Source of the DNA: Erinaceus europaeus
Taxonomy: Eukaryota; Chordata; Mammalia; Eulipotyphla; Erinaceidae
NCBI RefSeq assembly: GCF_950295315.1
Contig: NC_080172.1
Span: 79,875,118 to 79,939,117, forward strand
DNA: 64,000 nucleotides
Direction of reading: 5' to 3'
Shown: one piece after another, positions 24,680-37,567 of the stretch
Layout: each line of letters starts with the position of its first letter
Numbering within the stretch: position 1 is the stretch's first letter
Position numbers and translations under genes: made by a program
Notes under the pieces: generated by a model
Database searches by the model: none
Seen by the model: the letters and a program-made list of their open reading frames with translations, nothing else
What the model was told of the DNA's origin: nothing

Positions 24680-26240
24680 TGCTATGGGAATGGTGGAATG
24701 CTCATGCAGGCACCAAACCTTAGCAATAACACTAGTGTCAGGGGGAGGGGAGAATGACTATATAATGCAATGATCTCTAATATTCATCAACTAAATATTT
24801 CTAATCCTATTTGTGAATGAATTGACTGACTACATGTCAGTGTATAACTGTAAGAAATTTGAGTCATTGAATATTAACATATAGCTGTAAGAAATTAGAG
24901 TCACTCAGTAAAGTTAGTATGAGTAACGTTTGACTAGGAATGTTTCAAAATTTTCGGACCTTTTCGTTCTTAGCTTGCACCTAAATCACAATGCAGCCTC
25001 CACATTAATTTTTCCATTTCAGAAATAGCAAATAATTTTTGAACTGATTGATAAAAAAACATAGTGTAAAATGGCCCCCCAAAATAAATAATTGCTAATG
25101 TTCATGTTGGAAATCTAAACAATAGTGAAACAGTTGGTAGCTCTTATAAAATAGAGAAGTTCTGGATAAATTCGGTGGTGACTCAGAAAAATGAGTAAAC
25201 CATATGTTCTATATGAGGAACAAGAAAAAGTGATGTTGGAAAATGTCTCAGTCAATGTTAACTCAGAATTCATGTTAATAGCATTATAAATGACTTTCCC
25301 TCTGTTTCTATAGAATCATTAGGAGTCTATAGGGATTGTTTAAATGTTTCAGTTATACTTTACTGCTTTTTATGAGGAAAATTATATATTATAGTGAGGC
25401 TTAGGGATTTGATAAGATTTGGGGATATATCCCTCATGAATACCTATATCTCAGCACTTGTAGAACTGCTTCCCCCCTATAATCTCTTGTTAATTTCTCA
25501 GTAAATACTAAAAACTGGCTTATTCAGCTCATTTCAGAGTTCCTCCAGCTCCTCTTTCTCCTTTTTTCTTAGAGTTCTCTTGCAGGGTACTATTACATTT
25601 GAGAATAAAATGCCTAGAAACTTGAGCTACGATGCTGTAAGGACACAATATGGCCAGATGTCTAGGTGTTGGCAGGGATCATGTTAAATTTATACCCATA
25701 GCTACTGCTAATATTTGTTGTGGGGTTATTATATGCCTGGTTTTTGAAGATGATTGCAAATATTATGGAATTTCTAACATGCGTATTATATATGCTCAGA
25801 GGTTATCAGTACCTTATAGTCTAGGGGAGAAGTGAAAACCCAAGTAATCATAGTACCGGGTGGTATGGGTGGTATGCGAAGGCAGTATACATAGTGTAAT
25901 AAAAAAAATATGGGGTTGGGAATCACTAAATCTCAGTTTTCCTGTGGCCATAACTTTCAAGTTACATGATAGATACACAGTACATAACAAGAGCAGAGCT
26001 CAGTAAATCATAATTATAATTATGACCTGTGCAGTGAAACCACTAAAATGGTGAGAGACAGGAAAGATCAGCTTAGACAGCAGTGATTAGCAGATATATT
26101 TTAATCCATTCTTGGAGAACAAAGAGGTTTATAAAAGCAGATACTGGAGGGAAATCAGTGTCCCCATCCAAGCATGAACATAGATGCTATTTGTGTTCAT
26201 TCTTATTGTTCAAGACAATAAGCCTTACTGCAGACTGGAG
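24680..26240. other. Intronic sequence, nothing recognised
   Basis: A partial direct repetition of 'ctgtaagaaatt' with 'gagtca' occurs at about 24848-24905. Otherwise no structure identified. Confidence 0.5.
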
Positions 26241-26244
26241 AGGC

Positions 26245-26385
26245 AGTAATAGTGTAACCTTGCACCTTGTAACCTTCTAGTCCCAGCAACCCCACGGCAG
26301 ATATGGCAGTTGGGCCAGCTAAACATTGTGGTATCTCTTCCTCTCATTGTCTATCCATCTCTCTATGTGAATAAAAAAAATGACC
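26245..26385 (+). mobile_element. Possible old SINE, sense
   Basis: 'gaggcagtaatagtgtaacc' and the pyrimidine-rich 'tctcttcctctcattgtcta' followed by 'gaataaaaaaaa' look like a decayed SINE. No clear B box. Confidence 0.35.
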
Positions 26386-26539
26386 TGGGAGTAATGAAAC
26401 TGTATGTATGAGATATAAGTATTGGAATATAGAGGTTCTGATAGAATCAGGGGAAATAAGAGCAAAACTGAAATTTTCAAAAAAGACAGGATGCCCATCT
26501 TTGTGGTAATAATAAAGAAGCTTCTAGAAAGGGTTTTTC

Positions 26540-26722
26540 TTTTATTATTTATTTAAAAAATTTAATTATCTTTATTTGTTTATTGGATAGAGATAGTGAG
26601 AAATAGAGAAGGAAGGGGGAGGCAGAGAAGGTGAGAGACAGACACCTGCAGCACTACTTCACCACTTGTGAAGCTTTTCCCCCTGCAGGCAGGGACTGGG
26701 GGCTCAAACCTGGGTCCCCTTT
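26540..26722 (-). mobile_element. SINE type B, antisense, 5'-truncated
   Basis: 'tttattggatagagatagtg', 'gaaatagagaaggaaggggg', 'cacctgcagcactacttcac', 'ggactgggggctcaaacctg'. It stops at the B box, so the first ~50 bp of the head are missing. Confidence 0.88.
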
Positions 26723-27189
26723 CTTTTATTTTTCATCATTCTTTTCTTTATGCAAATAAGGCTATGTGTCAGATTCTACAGAGACTGATTCCTAAAATTT
26801 AATTTGAAGATGCTTCCTAACAAGGAAGTAGAATCTTTCCTCTTTCCATAGTTGCAGATTATTTCATTAAACTCAGCTCATCAAATTTCCAGGTTAGTTG
26901 CTTACACAGTCTGCATTTCCGAATCATCTGTGAAGTTAAACACAACACAGTGCAATTGCACATGCAATTCTTCCCAGGGAAGAGGGAGTCCAAGTGGTAT
27001 GTTAAAAGAACTTCAATGATGATTGATCATAAACTTCAGAAATAAATTTGTGAGGTCTTTCAGCTCAAAATATCTTTCTAGCAATTCTTAAACCTTGAGT
27101 GAAAGATTGTTATCTGTTCAGAAATAATGACACTCTTGTTTCTCCTTGGGACTACTATACTTTCATCCTTAAAGCAATGAAATATTGAG

Positions 27190-27365
27190 TGGGAGGCAGG
27201 TGGTACCTCACTTGGTAGAGCATATGTATCACCATGTCTGAGAAGTAGGGCTCAAGTCCCCAGTCCCCCACCTGCAAGGGGAAGCTTCACAAGCAGTGGA
27301 ATATTACTTTAGGTGTCTCTCCTTCTCTCTGTCTCTTCCACTCCCCTATACTTCTATGTTTTCCA
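27190..27365 (+). mobile_element. SINE (type B/D), sense
   Basis: 'ggaggcaggtggtacctcac', 'ttggtagagcatatgtatca', 'gggctcaagtccccagtccc', 'ggggaagcttcacaagcagt', 'tccttctctctgtctcttcc'. Complete but old. Confidence 0.78.
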
Positions 27366-27389
27366 CCCTTTATCAAAAACAATGGTCAT

Positions 27390-28365
27390 CAATAATAGTG
27401 GAGTCATGAAGGTATTAAGTCCCAGAAATAATCCTGGTGAGAAAAAAAAGGGAATATATCATCAATAGTATTATGAAGATATCAATACTCAAGAGACTAC
27501 ATCATATTTAACAGTTTCCTCTGACTCTTTTGGGTTCTCCAGTACTCTCTACATTAATTTCCTCTCATGTCCAATTCAACAGACAGAACCAAAATATAAC
27601 TCTAAGAACTCTTACAATTTAAAATAACATATCAAAAAATGCTAATGGAATATAAAAGAAATATAAAGAAGTCCATGAGCCCAAGGCAAAAAACATAACT
27701 CCAATTATTCTTTATAATTTTCTCTATTCTTCCATTCTGCTACTTCCTTCACAGTGAATCGAGGCAGCTTAGACCTCTTTCTTCCTTTAACTCTAACTTA
27801 CAATTTTCTTTTTCCAGAATCTAATGTCTAGTTCTGCACTTCATTTTCTCTCTCCTCAATGTAAATGCTTTCATAAAAGTAATGAAGTTATAAATAGCTT
27901 AATAATTTTCTTTATAAAAATATTCTCATAAAAATACTCCATAAAGCAACAATGCAATAGTGCCTCCAAGTCATACTATGACTCATTGATGGTGGTTAGT
28001 TCAACACTAAGGCATTGTTATTTTTAAGAAGACATGCTTAAGTAGTCATGCTGTTAGAAAACTACCTCCAGTAACATCTTGCAATTCACTCAATATCTGA
28101 TAATGAGTAATAGAGTTCAATACTGATACAACTGAAACAATATTGAAAAATTTGCAGCAATATCTTAAAATTAACCATAAACTCAAAGTATCAAACAGCA
28201 GTAAAGTATTAGTAGTTAAACATGATGGGTTTATCACTGGTAGGTGCCCTTACATATGTGTAGAATTGTATGTATGTGTACACATAGATAAACAATTTAA
28301 AGAAAACTGAAATTATTATCTAGTCTTGACTCAGATATAAGATAAAAATGTACCAGAAAAGGGGA
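27390..28365. other. Intronic sequence, nothing recognised
   Basis: AT-rich, no element recognised. Confidence 0.5.
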
Positions 28366-28371
28366 TAATCA

Positions 28372-28728
28372 AATGCCACCAAGTTGCAGATGCTACCATG
28401 ACCCCAAGCTGACCTCCCTGGGCAGACAACCTCACCAATAAGTCCTGGAACCCCACCTCCCCAGAGCTCTACCTCACTAGGGAAAGAGAAATAGGCTGGG
28501 GGTATGGACTGACCTGTCAACGCCCATGTCCAACAGAAAAGTAATTACAGAAGCCAGACATTCTACCTTATGCTCCCCCAAAAGATCTTTGGTCCAACTC
28601 CCAGAGGGTTAAAGACTAAAAAGCCTTTCAATGGAAGGGATGGGATGTGGAACTCTGTAGGAATTGTATGAAATTGTACCCTCTTCTCCCACAATCTTGT
28701 CAGTCATTATTACATCACTAATAGAAAT
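28372..28728 (+). mobile_element. LR-family retroposon, 5'-truncated
   Basis: 'agttgcagatgctaccatga', 'caataagtcctggaacccca', 'gactgacctgtcaacgccca', 'aagtaattacagaagccaga', a tail 'ttgtaccctcttctcccaca' and an old-style end 'cattattacatcactaatag'. This tail looks more L1-like than the young copies and may represent an older subfamily. Confidence 0.85.
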
Positions 28729-28819
28729 ACCTAAAAGATCATATTTGGGGAAAATAATACATACAAAATTGAAAAAATCTTTAAGTCTAAATTTTTATGC
28801 ATGATAGAAATATCTTAAA

Positions 28820-28995
28820 GTAAAAAGAAGGCTGGAAAAATATCTCACCTGGGTAGTGTGCCTGCCTTGCCATGTGTGTGATCCCGATTCCAACCTGACT
28901 CCCACCACACTGGAGGAAGATTTGGTGTTGTGTGCTCTATACAACACTCCCTTACACACACCTTTTCTGAAAAAGTGGGCCCCAAATGGTGCCAT
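28820..28995 (+). mobile_element. SINE type D, sense
   Basis: 'aggctggaaaaatatctcac', 'ctgggtagtgtgcctgcctt', 'ccacactggaggaagatttg', 'tgttgtgtgctctata'. This is the best-preserved sense copy of the older SINE type here. Confidence 0.6.
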
Positions 28996-29559
28996 CCTGG
29001 TGGTGGAATAATATATAAACAAATAGACAAGCAAAGAAAATAAAGTTAAAATGGAATCTTTATCTCATATCTGCCTATTTTTCTATTTGAAAGGATCTGG
29101 AATGATGAAGTCACAACACACTCCCCAAAGGTCCCAGTAGTTCAAAGATAATAGAGCAGCTACACTGGCCACTGGAGAAGATTCAATCAACTTAAGCCAG
29201 GGGAGCTTTAATCATGTAAAAAGAGCACATTTGTCAATGCTTCACACAGTCTTCTGGGATAGTTAATATTCATGGAGCAGACAGTCCTGGGAAGGTTGGA
29301 GGGTGTTGCAAGGGTGGAGTAAATTGCTCCAAGTATTCCTATACAACCCTACAATTTACCATACCTCTAGAGAAACTCTAATCCTGATCTGTTCTTATGT
29401 TAAAAAAAAAACAAAAAACCTATATTACAAAGAGGTCAAAGAAAAATTAGCATTTTATCAACTCCCTAACCTGTAGGCCAGGGTCAAGTTGCTATTAAGG
29501 AAGACCTAGTGAATCCAAAGGAATATTAATTTAAGAGTAATGAGTAATCTGAAGGAGAT

Positions 29560-30400
29560 GCAATTAGATAGCAAAAATAATAATTACATAAATTGACAAT
29601 AATTATGTTCAGAGTTCAAAATCAAATAACAGAGGAACTGAAAAGAGAGCTTTTCAGAGAACTGAATTAGTTGTCTGGAAAATCAAATAAAATGGGGGTG
29701 GAGAAGTTAGCAATAAGAGATTTAAAGGAAGAGCTAGGTGACATAATATGCAAAGAGAAGTTACAGATGGGAAGAAATTGAGCATGAACTAGAAGCTGTA
29801 ATCATGGAATTAAAAGAATAAAAATTCCCTGAGTTGAAGAAAGACTTGTTCCTTTGATTGAACAGACTCACTAAGATTCAGACAGGATTAATTTTACAAA
29901 AAAAGCCACACACCTAGACATAATCAGGGGAACTGTCTGACCTCTAATGCTAATGAAAAAAAGTTCTTTCTTCTAAGTAGAACAAAAAATAGTTTTCTTA
30001 CAAAAGAAAGATTATCTGACTACATTATTAAAATAAAAGGACTATGATCCAAGAATCTCTTCACCAGCCAATATAATACTCAAATGTTAAGGAAAAAGCA
30101 CAATGGTTTTCAACACTGAAGCATTTCAGAAAAATGTGCCACTCATGTGCTGATATTTTATTCAAAGAAAACACTCCATAAAGTACTCTCAATGATATAA
30201 AAAATTTAATCAGAAGCAAATTTCTTCTTTTAAAAGGAAAGAACAGTACAGTAAAATGCTAAGTCTGTAACTATTCTATAGCTATGACTTCAAATAACAG
30301 TTATAACAGAGGGTACTTAAAATTAACTATATACTATGATAAAAATCATTTATGTACCTATAGTTAATAAAAATTTAGTAAAAACACAAGAATTTTCAAA
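29560..30400 (+). mobile_element. Possible ancient L1/HAL1-like remnant
   Basis: A-rich sequence with 'cacacacctagacataatca', 'ctatgatccaagaatctctt' and 'caccagccaatataatactc', which recalls the ORF1 region of old L1 elements. No frame survives. Assignment is tentative. Confidence 0.35.
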
Positions 30401-30782
30401 TAATCAGTCAAGCCTCAGAATTGTGAAGGGAGGAAGACAGGAAAAATAAAGGAGAACTAAAGTTTAAACTTCTCTCAAAGTAAAGGGAGGAAGGTCTCAG
30501 ATAAAAGAGGAAGTTAGCTGTCCTAGGAGTGTTATCCTCATTATTGAACGTGACAGACTCATCAAGAAGTTTTTCTTTATGTAACATCATGAATAGAAGA
30601 ATGAAACTTTCACATTAACAAAGTGGGGGTAAGGGGAGAAAGAACTGACGTCAACAAGAAGCAAACACATACTAGTCCAGAATAATAAAGTTAAATGAAC
30701 TAATTACTATGTGCATGAATACATGAATGAACTTCATTTCTTATCAAAATAGAAAGTTCAGATTGGGTTAAAAAATTAAATA

Positions 30783-30872
30783 ATGGCTGGGAAAACAGGA
30801 CTTGCACACACGAGGCCCCAAGTTTGATTCCTGATACTGAATATGTCACGAAAGTACTTTGCTCTTTCTCAT
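30783..30872 (+). mobile_element. SINE type D, sense, truncated
   Basis: 'ggctgggaaaacaggacttg', 'gaggccccaagtttgattcc', 'tgctctttctcataaaa'. Its tail borders the long duplicated segment at 30873-30965. Confidence 0.5.
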
Positions 30873-30965
30873 AAAATAATAAACCATGAAAATCAAATTA
30901 AATGTCTAAACTAGAGAAAAAATAATGCTGTAATGATACAGGCCCAAATCATTAATAAAGGAATG
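30873..30965. repeat. Left copy of ~93-bp direct repeat (TSD)
   Basis: This segment is repeated without mismatch at 32066-32158 (constant offset 1193). It ends in 'attaataaaggaatg'. It brackets the LR insertion 30966-32065 and is read as an unusually long target-site duplication. The left edge is blurred by A-rich sequence. Confidence 0.9.
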
Positions 30966-32065
30966 TTTTAAAACACAGACTTAGTCTTTTTAATATATAG
31001 GCTGTGTATTTGATATGCGGACTCTCTCAAAAGCCTAGACCAAGTAGATCAGAAGCAACCAATAGCACAGCTATATACAAGATACTGGGTACTGTACAGC
31101 AAACCCCAACAAAAGGACTTTTCAAAGTTAACCCAATTACCAAATAATGTGATGATAACATTAACTATCGATTGTCTTTTTGAACCCTAAGACAGCAGGA
31201 ACCTCACATCTCCACTATAGAGCTTCTACTTCCCCCAGTCCTGGAACCCTTGGATAGGGCCCACTTTCCCATATGCCTCTCCCAATCCATATCAAATAAT
31301 GTTGCATCTGCTGATCGCAACTTAATCAGTGCAACAATTGCCACCTCAACATGCTTCACTTCAGACTGTGTCCAGAGACTTCACGTGTGGAATAACAACC
31401 CTTCAGCTCATTACTTGGGTGAGACCTTTCCTTTCATAGTATACTCTAATTCCATCCCAGGTGGTTCACTTTCTAACAAAGTCCCAAAACCTAGATATAC
31501 ACCAGTTTCTGTGAGAGAGAGAGCATATGTTCACACGTATCCATAAACTAGTGCAAAATATATACCTGAAAGCAGAAGTACAATAGAGTTTGTAATGAGT
31601 ACCCCCCTAACACTTCCTCTCCACTATTTCAAGCTTTGGGTCCATGATTGCTCAACAATTTGTTTGACTTTGTATGTTAACTCTCTTTTCAGTCACCAGG
31701 TTCCAGATGCCATCAGGATGCCGGCCAGGCTTCCCTGGACTGAAGACCCCACCTATGTGTCCTGGAGCTCAGCTTCCCCAGAGACCCACCCTACTAGGGA
31801 AAGAGAGAGGCAGACTGGGGGTATGGACCGACCAGTCAACGCCCATGTTCAGTGGGGAAGCAATTACAGAAGCCAGACCTTCCACCTTCTGCAACCCACA
31901 ATGACCCTGGGTTCATGCTCCCAGAGGGCTAGAGAATGGGAAAGCTATCAGGGGAGGGGGTGGGATATGGAGATTGGGTGGTGGGAATTGTGTGGAGTTG
32001 TACCCCTCCTACCCTATGGTTTTGTTAATTAATCCTTTCTTAAATAAAAAAAAATAAAATTAAAA
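30966..32065 (+). mobile_element. LR-family retroposon, subfamily with internal deletion
   Basis: About 1.1 kb. The 5' part (from 'ttttaaaacacagacttagt') is not seen in the other copies; family match begins near 31320. It joins 'aatgagtacccccctaacac' directly to 'ggtccatgattgctcaacaa', missing some 800 bp present in the 33.2-34.7 kb copy. The tail is 'attaatcctttcttaaataa' followed by poly(A). It contains a 145-codon frame (31595-32032), also open at 41011-41448, without sign of protein constraint. Confidence 0.88.
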
Positions 32066-32158
32066 AAAATAATAAACCATGAAAATCAAATTAAATGTCT
32101 AAACTAGAGAAAAAATAATGCTGTAATGATACAGGCCCAAATCATTAATAAAGGAATG
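32066..32158. repeat. Right copy of ~93-bp direct repeat (TSD)
   Basis: Identical to 30873-30965. It directly follows the poly(A) of the LR insertion; the sequences then diverge ('ctaacac' here, 'ttttaaa' at the left). Confidence 0.9.
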
Positions 32159-32159
32159 C

Positions 32160-33187
32160 TAACACAATGATAGCAAATAGTATCCACAAAATTATAATAA
32201 ATATATAATAAATAAGATAAGGCTGATTATATAATTTTATGGCTTAACTTTAGCATAAGACACAATTCTAAAAGGCAGATAAATACATTTTTAAAAAGAT
32301 AATAGGGGATTTTAATAAAATTTGTTTAGATTTTGTCAATTCAGCCAAATTGAAAAGTAAGTATACATCTAGATAAAGTCTAAATAAAGTCTACAATTAA
32401 AGTCTAGATAAAGTCTAAAGTCTACAATTAACTACCTGACTTAATAGATAGCTTGTACCTGTGTCATATGCATAGCAATGCACTTTGAATATACAGTTAG
32501 GCACAAAAAGAATGCTTCTCAACTACACTTCAAAATAGTGATTTTATTCTCAGGATTCTTTGACTAGATTTCAATAAAAATGTGCATCAGTCACCCATAC
32601 ATGGCCTACTAGGTCTCTTTATTCACTGCTGAAACTTGAAGAAAAGTGACAATAAAGTTGAGCTACAAAGAGAAGTCAGTTCACAGTTTGGAGAGGTTAC
32701 TGAGGCATAAGATTCTTATATTTACTTGTTCTGAGTCTACAATTCCTCTCATTTGGCTTCGGCTAGCTTTGTTATATGCATATGTATAAATATGTGATAT
32801 ATATATATTTGTATATAGGTATGTTCGTATGTAAATATAACACTTCAAAAGGGAATTGCTGACCCTGAGTTTTATCTGTCTCTACATACAGATACAGACA
32901 TATGCACTGACTTTTTAATAAGCACTTTCAAATATGACATGCTGAATTGCGAAGACCATAAATTAATGTAGATATTATCAGATTTGTATCAGTTTGTACC
33001 AATATGGACAAAGTAGATTTTTCTCATGAACCCTTGTTCTCCTCTCCAAAATACTGTAAATTAGGGAAAAGTCTATTTAGCATAGGATACACATAGAATA
33101 CCAGGTAGTTTAAATGTTTTTATTATTCAATTAAGCATAAGTTGCATCACTAAAGCTAAATATTTTCAGTTCTCTAATTACCATCTA
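32160..33187. other. Intronic sequence with a short local duplication
   Basis: A roughly 35-bp unit built on 'tctagataaagtctaaa' and 'gtctacaattaa' is imperfectly duplicated at about 32368-32430. (TA)n-rich sequence lies near 32780-32815. Otherwise no element recognised. Confidence 0.55.
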
Positions 33188-33202
33188 GAAAGGTGATATT
33201 TC

Positions 33203-34735
33203 CCAACCTAATCAATTCAACCAGTACCACTTCGGCATGTTTCACTTTGGACTGTATCCAGAGACATCAGACATGGAATGTCAACTCATCAGCTTGATTA
33301 CTGTGGTGAGACCTTTCCTAGCTCATAGGATTCCTTAATTCCAGTTCAGGTGGTACACCTCTTAACAAACCTCAAAACCTAGACATAGACTAGGGCCTTA
33401 TAAGAGGGGGCATATGTACATGTATCCATAAGTTAGGAGAAAATATATACCTTAAAGCAAAGATGCACAAGTTTGCAGTGAATCAATAAATGTATCGAGC
33501 AAGTATAAAGACCTAAAACGACACCATAGAGTACCTAATAAAATAGTTTCTACTTAGACCTAGATAGCCTCCACACCAACCTTCTATTACATTGTCCCTC
33601 AATCACTCCAAATCTAACCTTGTCAGACAAAGTAAGGACTACAAAAGCTGAGTAATGGCAAAAGACTGGTATACTTTAATGATGACTCTTTACTTACTAC
33701 CAGGCCACACCATCACCTGGCACCCTAGTGAGAGAGTCCTGGGATTCCCACACAGACATGATGGGCCTCTAACAGATCCCTCTTGCCACTGTCACTGGTT
33801 ATCTCCATCAGGAACAACATAATGGACCCCTTTGTGGGCCCCTATAAGGCCTTGTCCACAATGTAGATCAACAATGGTATGGAATATTCCATTCTTCAAA
33901 GGGAAGTTGGACAGCATACTCTATCTACTACCCAAGGAAGATGTGTCTTAAAATTAGTGCAGCCTGGAATGTTCCTAGCCATGACCACAGAATGCTAGCT
34001 CAGACCTACAGTGATGCAGAGGTTACACGGGATCTTGTGCTGAATATGGGCTCCAGATCAAATCGATAGGGTTTACAGTGAACAATATTCATACTTTTCC
34101 CATATTTGGGAACTATTCTCTTCCCTGATCCAGCTTTTTAGTCCTTTTTCCAACTATGACACCATCTCCCCAGACAATAACTTGCATCCACCTGCATACT
34201 AGATGTCAGGATCAGGCAAAACCTACCACAGTCATGGTCCCCTTGCAATATACCTAAAATAGATGTATTAGCTTTTTCCAAAATGAAGACCCCAAATCTC
34301 CATCTGCAATACACTTGCCTTTAGGTTAATGATTAGTCAACAATTTTTTCTGCTTTATATCTTAACTCTTTTTCAGCTATGAGGTTCCAGATGCTACCAT
34401 GATGCCAACCTGATTTCCTGGGCAGGACACCAGCAATGTGTCCTGAAGCCCTGCCTCCCCAGATCCCTGCTCCACCAGAGATGACAGGCTGGGAATATGG
34501 ATCGACCTGCCAACACCCATGTTCAGCAGGGAAGCAATTACAGAAGCCAGAGCTCCCACCTTCTGCAGCCCATAATGATCCTGGGTCTACACTCCCAGAG
34601 GGATAAAGAATAAAAAAGCTATCAAGGGCAGGGATTGGATAAGGAGTTCTGGGGGTAGGAATTGTGTGGAATTGTACCCCTCTTATCCTATGGTCTTGTC
34701 AATATTTCCATTTTATAAATAAAAATTTTTTAAAA
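33203..34735 (+). mobile_element. LR-family retroposon, longest copy (~1.53 kb)
   Basis: Family blocks run from 'accacttcggcatgtttcac' through 'cctttgtgggcccctataag', 'catgaccacagaatgctagc', 'gacaccatctccccagacaa', 'ggttccagatgctaccatga' to the tail 'ggaattgtacccctcttatc' and A-rich end. Probable TSD 'aaaggtgatatttc' (33189-33202) / 'aaaggtgaaatttt' (34736-34749). There is no long reading frame in either direction. Confidence 0.85.
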
Positions 34736-34814
34736 AAAGGTGAAATTTTCTGTAAAGCCTACAATTTTATCTATAATTTTGCTTTTATTTCATAGCCAAT
34801 AAGAACTACTGTTT

Positions 34815-34930
34815 TATCAGGGGAGGGAATGGGATATGGAGATTGGGTGGTGGGAATTGTGTGGAATTGTACCCCTCCTACCCTATGATTTTGTTAATTA
34901 ATCCTTTCTTAAATAAAAAAGAAAAAAAAA
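34815..34930 (+). mobile_element. LR-family tail, ~115-bp copy
   Basis: Starts 'tatcaggggagggaatggga' and ends with the young-subfamily tail 'gttaattaatcctttcttaa' plus poly(A). Very short, 5'-truncated. Likely TSD 'gaactactgtttt' / 'gaactgctttttt'. Confidence 0.88.
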
Positions 34931-34934
34931 GGAA

Positions 34935-36412
34935 CTGCTTTTTTTTGGTTTTTTTTGTTTTTGTTTTTGAATGGCCACATTATGATATTATGCTTCTCTT
35001 GGTAGAGCTTGACACATCACTTTCTGCTACTAGAGCTATAAGAATAGCTTTACAATGTTCATAAATGAAGCTAAATTATTTCAGTAGTTTTCAGGAGGTG
35101 AGTCTACATGAAGTAACACAAAGTTGTAGCTTGAAACTGGTCATAGGACTTTTATATCAGAAACCAGCTAAAGCTCCATATCAGGGGGTTTGTTATCCAC
35201 AGTGGGTTCATCAGTATACTTTTGGTTTTATACTAAAGCATCTCTTTTTACAACCTATATATGCTATCCAGTATTACTTGTTAACTGTCTTTTTTTTCTC
35301 TCATTCTTTTTCTGTTATCTGAAATACCTTTTTATAGCATAGTACTGATTTTTGAACCAAATATTTGATATGATAAAGAGAAGAACCTCAGAGGAGAAAG
35401 GAACTGGCAAAAAATCCCAGTAGAAATTGATTATCTTTCTCTTGAGTAAGCAACTTTATTTCATAGAAATACAATGATTTTGTTTTAAGTCATGGGGGCC
35501 TTGAACTAAATGTCTTGGGAAATGTTAAGTATTAAAAAATCATCTTATAAAATTATAAGCAAAGAAAAAATATTCTTTTGCTAAAGGCAAGTTAAAAACA
35601 TAATATTGTCTATTCATCTCTTTTTAATCTCCTATATTCCTGTAGAATTACATCATTTTAATTTCTGTTTCCAAGAACAACTAATTTAATTTTTCAAAGG
35701 ATGGCTTGAATTGGCATTTTAGTGAATAAGTTTTCATATTATATCCTAATAAAACCTGGAAACCTATTATATACTCTGAAAAAAATTTAACAAAACTTTG
35801 CATTTCTAATAAAGCACTAAGACATTCTTACTATTTCCTACATACTCGACAATGCTAAACATAAGTGAGCATATGTTCTTAATGGAATTAATCAATATCC
35901 AGCAAACTAAAGCCAGCACTAGGCTCAGAGTTGCCAAACATCCTTACCAAAGTCATCTTTAGGAACATAAACTGAAATTCCCCACGTGTATTCACAAATT
36001 CTCCAGGAAAACAAGAAAGGTAAATACAAGGTCAAAACTGAGTACTGAAAGTTTAACATTGATGGATGTGCAGAAGTCGAAAAGATGGATTTGCGTAGGG
36101 AGTTGAAATCATGATAAGAGGGTTGTTGGGAGCACACAGAGAGCTCTGGCTTTAAGCATTCTGAGTTGTTTTATTTAGTGGCCCTTGTAATTATTGCTCA
36201 TGAAGAAACTTATCATTTCCCCAACACTCATTATCATCACCACTCTAAGAAGGACAATTCAATTTATTTTTATGACAGAGACCAGGTTTTGGAGTCTGAA
36301 TGAAGTCTGCTACCTGTTCTGCATTTGAGTCACAGAAAAACACAGTTCAGACAAGAAAAAAAAAAGAATAAAAATACTGAGATGCAGTACATTTCCTCAG
36401 TATCACAAAAGT

Positions 36413-36444
<32 letters not shown>

Positions 36445-37455
36445 TGTGTGTGTAATTGTCTTACCTATCTTCTATGAACTGAGAAAGGCATTCTTTTGTT
36501 TGAATGTGACAGATCAGTTAGAACTGTGGCAACTACCATTTACAGCTATTGATTTCAATGTGACATTAAAGGCCCCAAATTCAACCATTATTCTCTTCAA
36601 TTGTCACAAACAAAGGTTAATAATAGTTGAGTTGGACTGAAGGAATCAAGTAAAGATTGCCAACTGAAATTAGCATGTTGTTTCTCTCTGAGTCACAAGT
36701 CACTATGCTAGCAGGTCTGAGTTCCCCCAGATTACATGTATATTAAAAATGGGCCTTTCTCCAAAAAGTAATATTTGAAATACAGAAAAGTAAAATGTTG
36801 CTTCATAAGAAACCATACCATTTTAAATAAATAATTTAAAAATAAACCTTTTACAGAATAAAAATATTTTATTTGGTTCCTTCTATTACAGTGAAATAAT
36901 GTTTCTCATAACTGTAAAAAGTGGTATGTAGCATGATTAAACAATATTTCAACCCTTTAGTTCAAGTAGAGGTTACCAGCTAGAGGGGAGAAAGGTTTGA
37001 TTAGGTTTATGTCTTCCATGAGAAATTTTAAAGGAAAACATACAACTTCTTTAATAGATGAGAGCTGAAGCTTCAAATGGCTTTTTCTCATGGATTGGTG
37101 TGAAGGAAAAAAGTCCATCTACTATAATAAATACAGAAAAATGGGATAATGAAATAAATAATCACATAAACAATGGAAATTTAAAAATTCCAGGTATATA
37201 TTTTCAATTTTTTTATATTTATAACATTATTTCCTACCTAGTTTTCTCATTGGTAAACTCAGTTTCATATGATACAGTCAATATCACATATCTAATCAGG
37301 AATCTTATTTATTTGGAAACTTATTTTTAATTACTTCAATAATTTTAATTGGAAATTAAATATTAAAATTACTGATACATTACAACTAAATATTTATAGA
37401 GTTTTGTCAAATTATGCTTCTCACGAGTTAGAAACCTAGTCGTTTTAGATGATTT
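34935..37455. other. Intronic sequence with a (TG)n microsatellite
   Basis: 2.5 kb without a recognised retroposon, one of the largest such gaps here. Contains (TG)n at about 36414-36455. Short open frames near 35065 and 37058 have no coding character. Confidence 0.5.
36414..36455. repeat. (TG)n microsatellite
   Basis: Alternating TG for about 28 bp, then 'catgtgtgtgta'. Confidence 0.95.
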
Positions 37456-37474
37456 CTTAAAGAGGAATCATATC

Positions 37475-37567
37475 TCATGCCTGAGGCTCCAAAGCCCAGG
37501 TTCAATCCCCCCACACCAGTATAAGCCAGAGATGAGCAGTGCTTTGGTTAAAAAAAAAAAAAAAAAA
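37475..37567 (+). mobile_element. SINE type C, 5'-truncated, upstream part of a composite
   Basis: Begins at 'tcatgcctgaggctccaaag' (head missing), B box 'ggttcaatcccc', 'taagccagagatgagcagtg', then about 19 A (37549-37567). It is preceded by target 'agaggaatcatatc' (37461-37474), whose partner lies after the next SINE. Confidence 0.92.
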
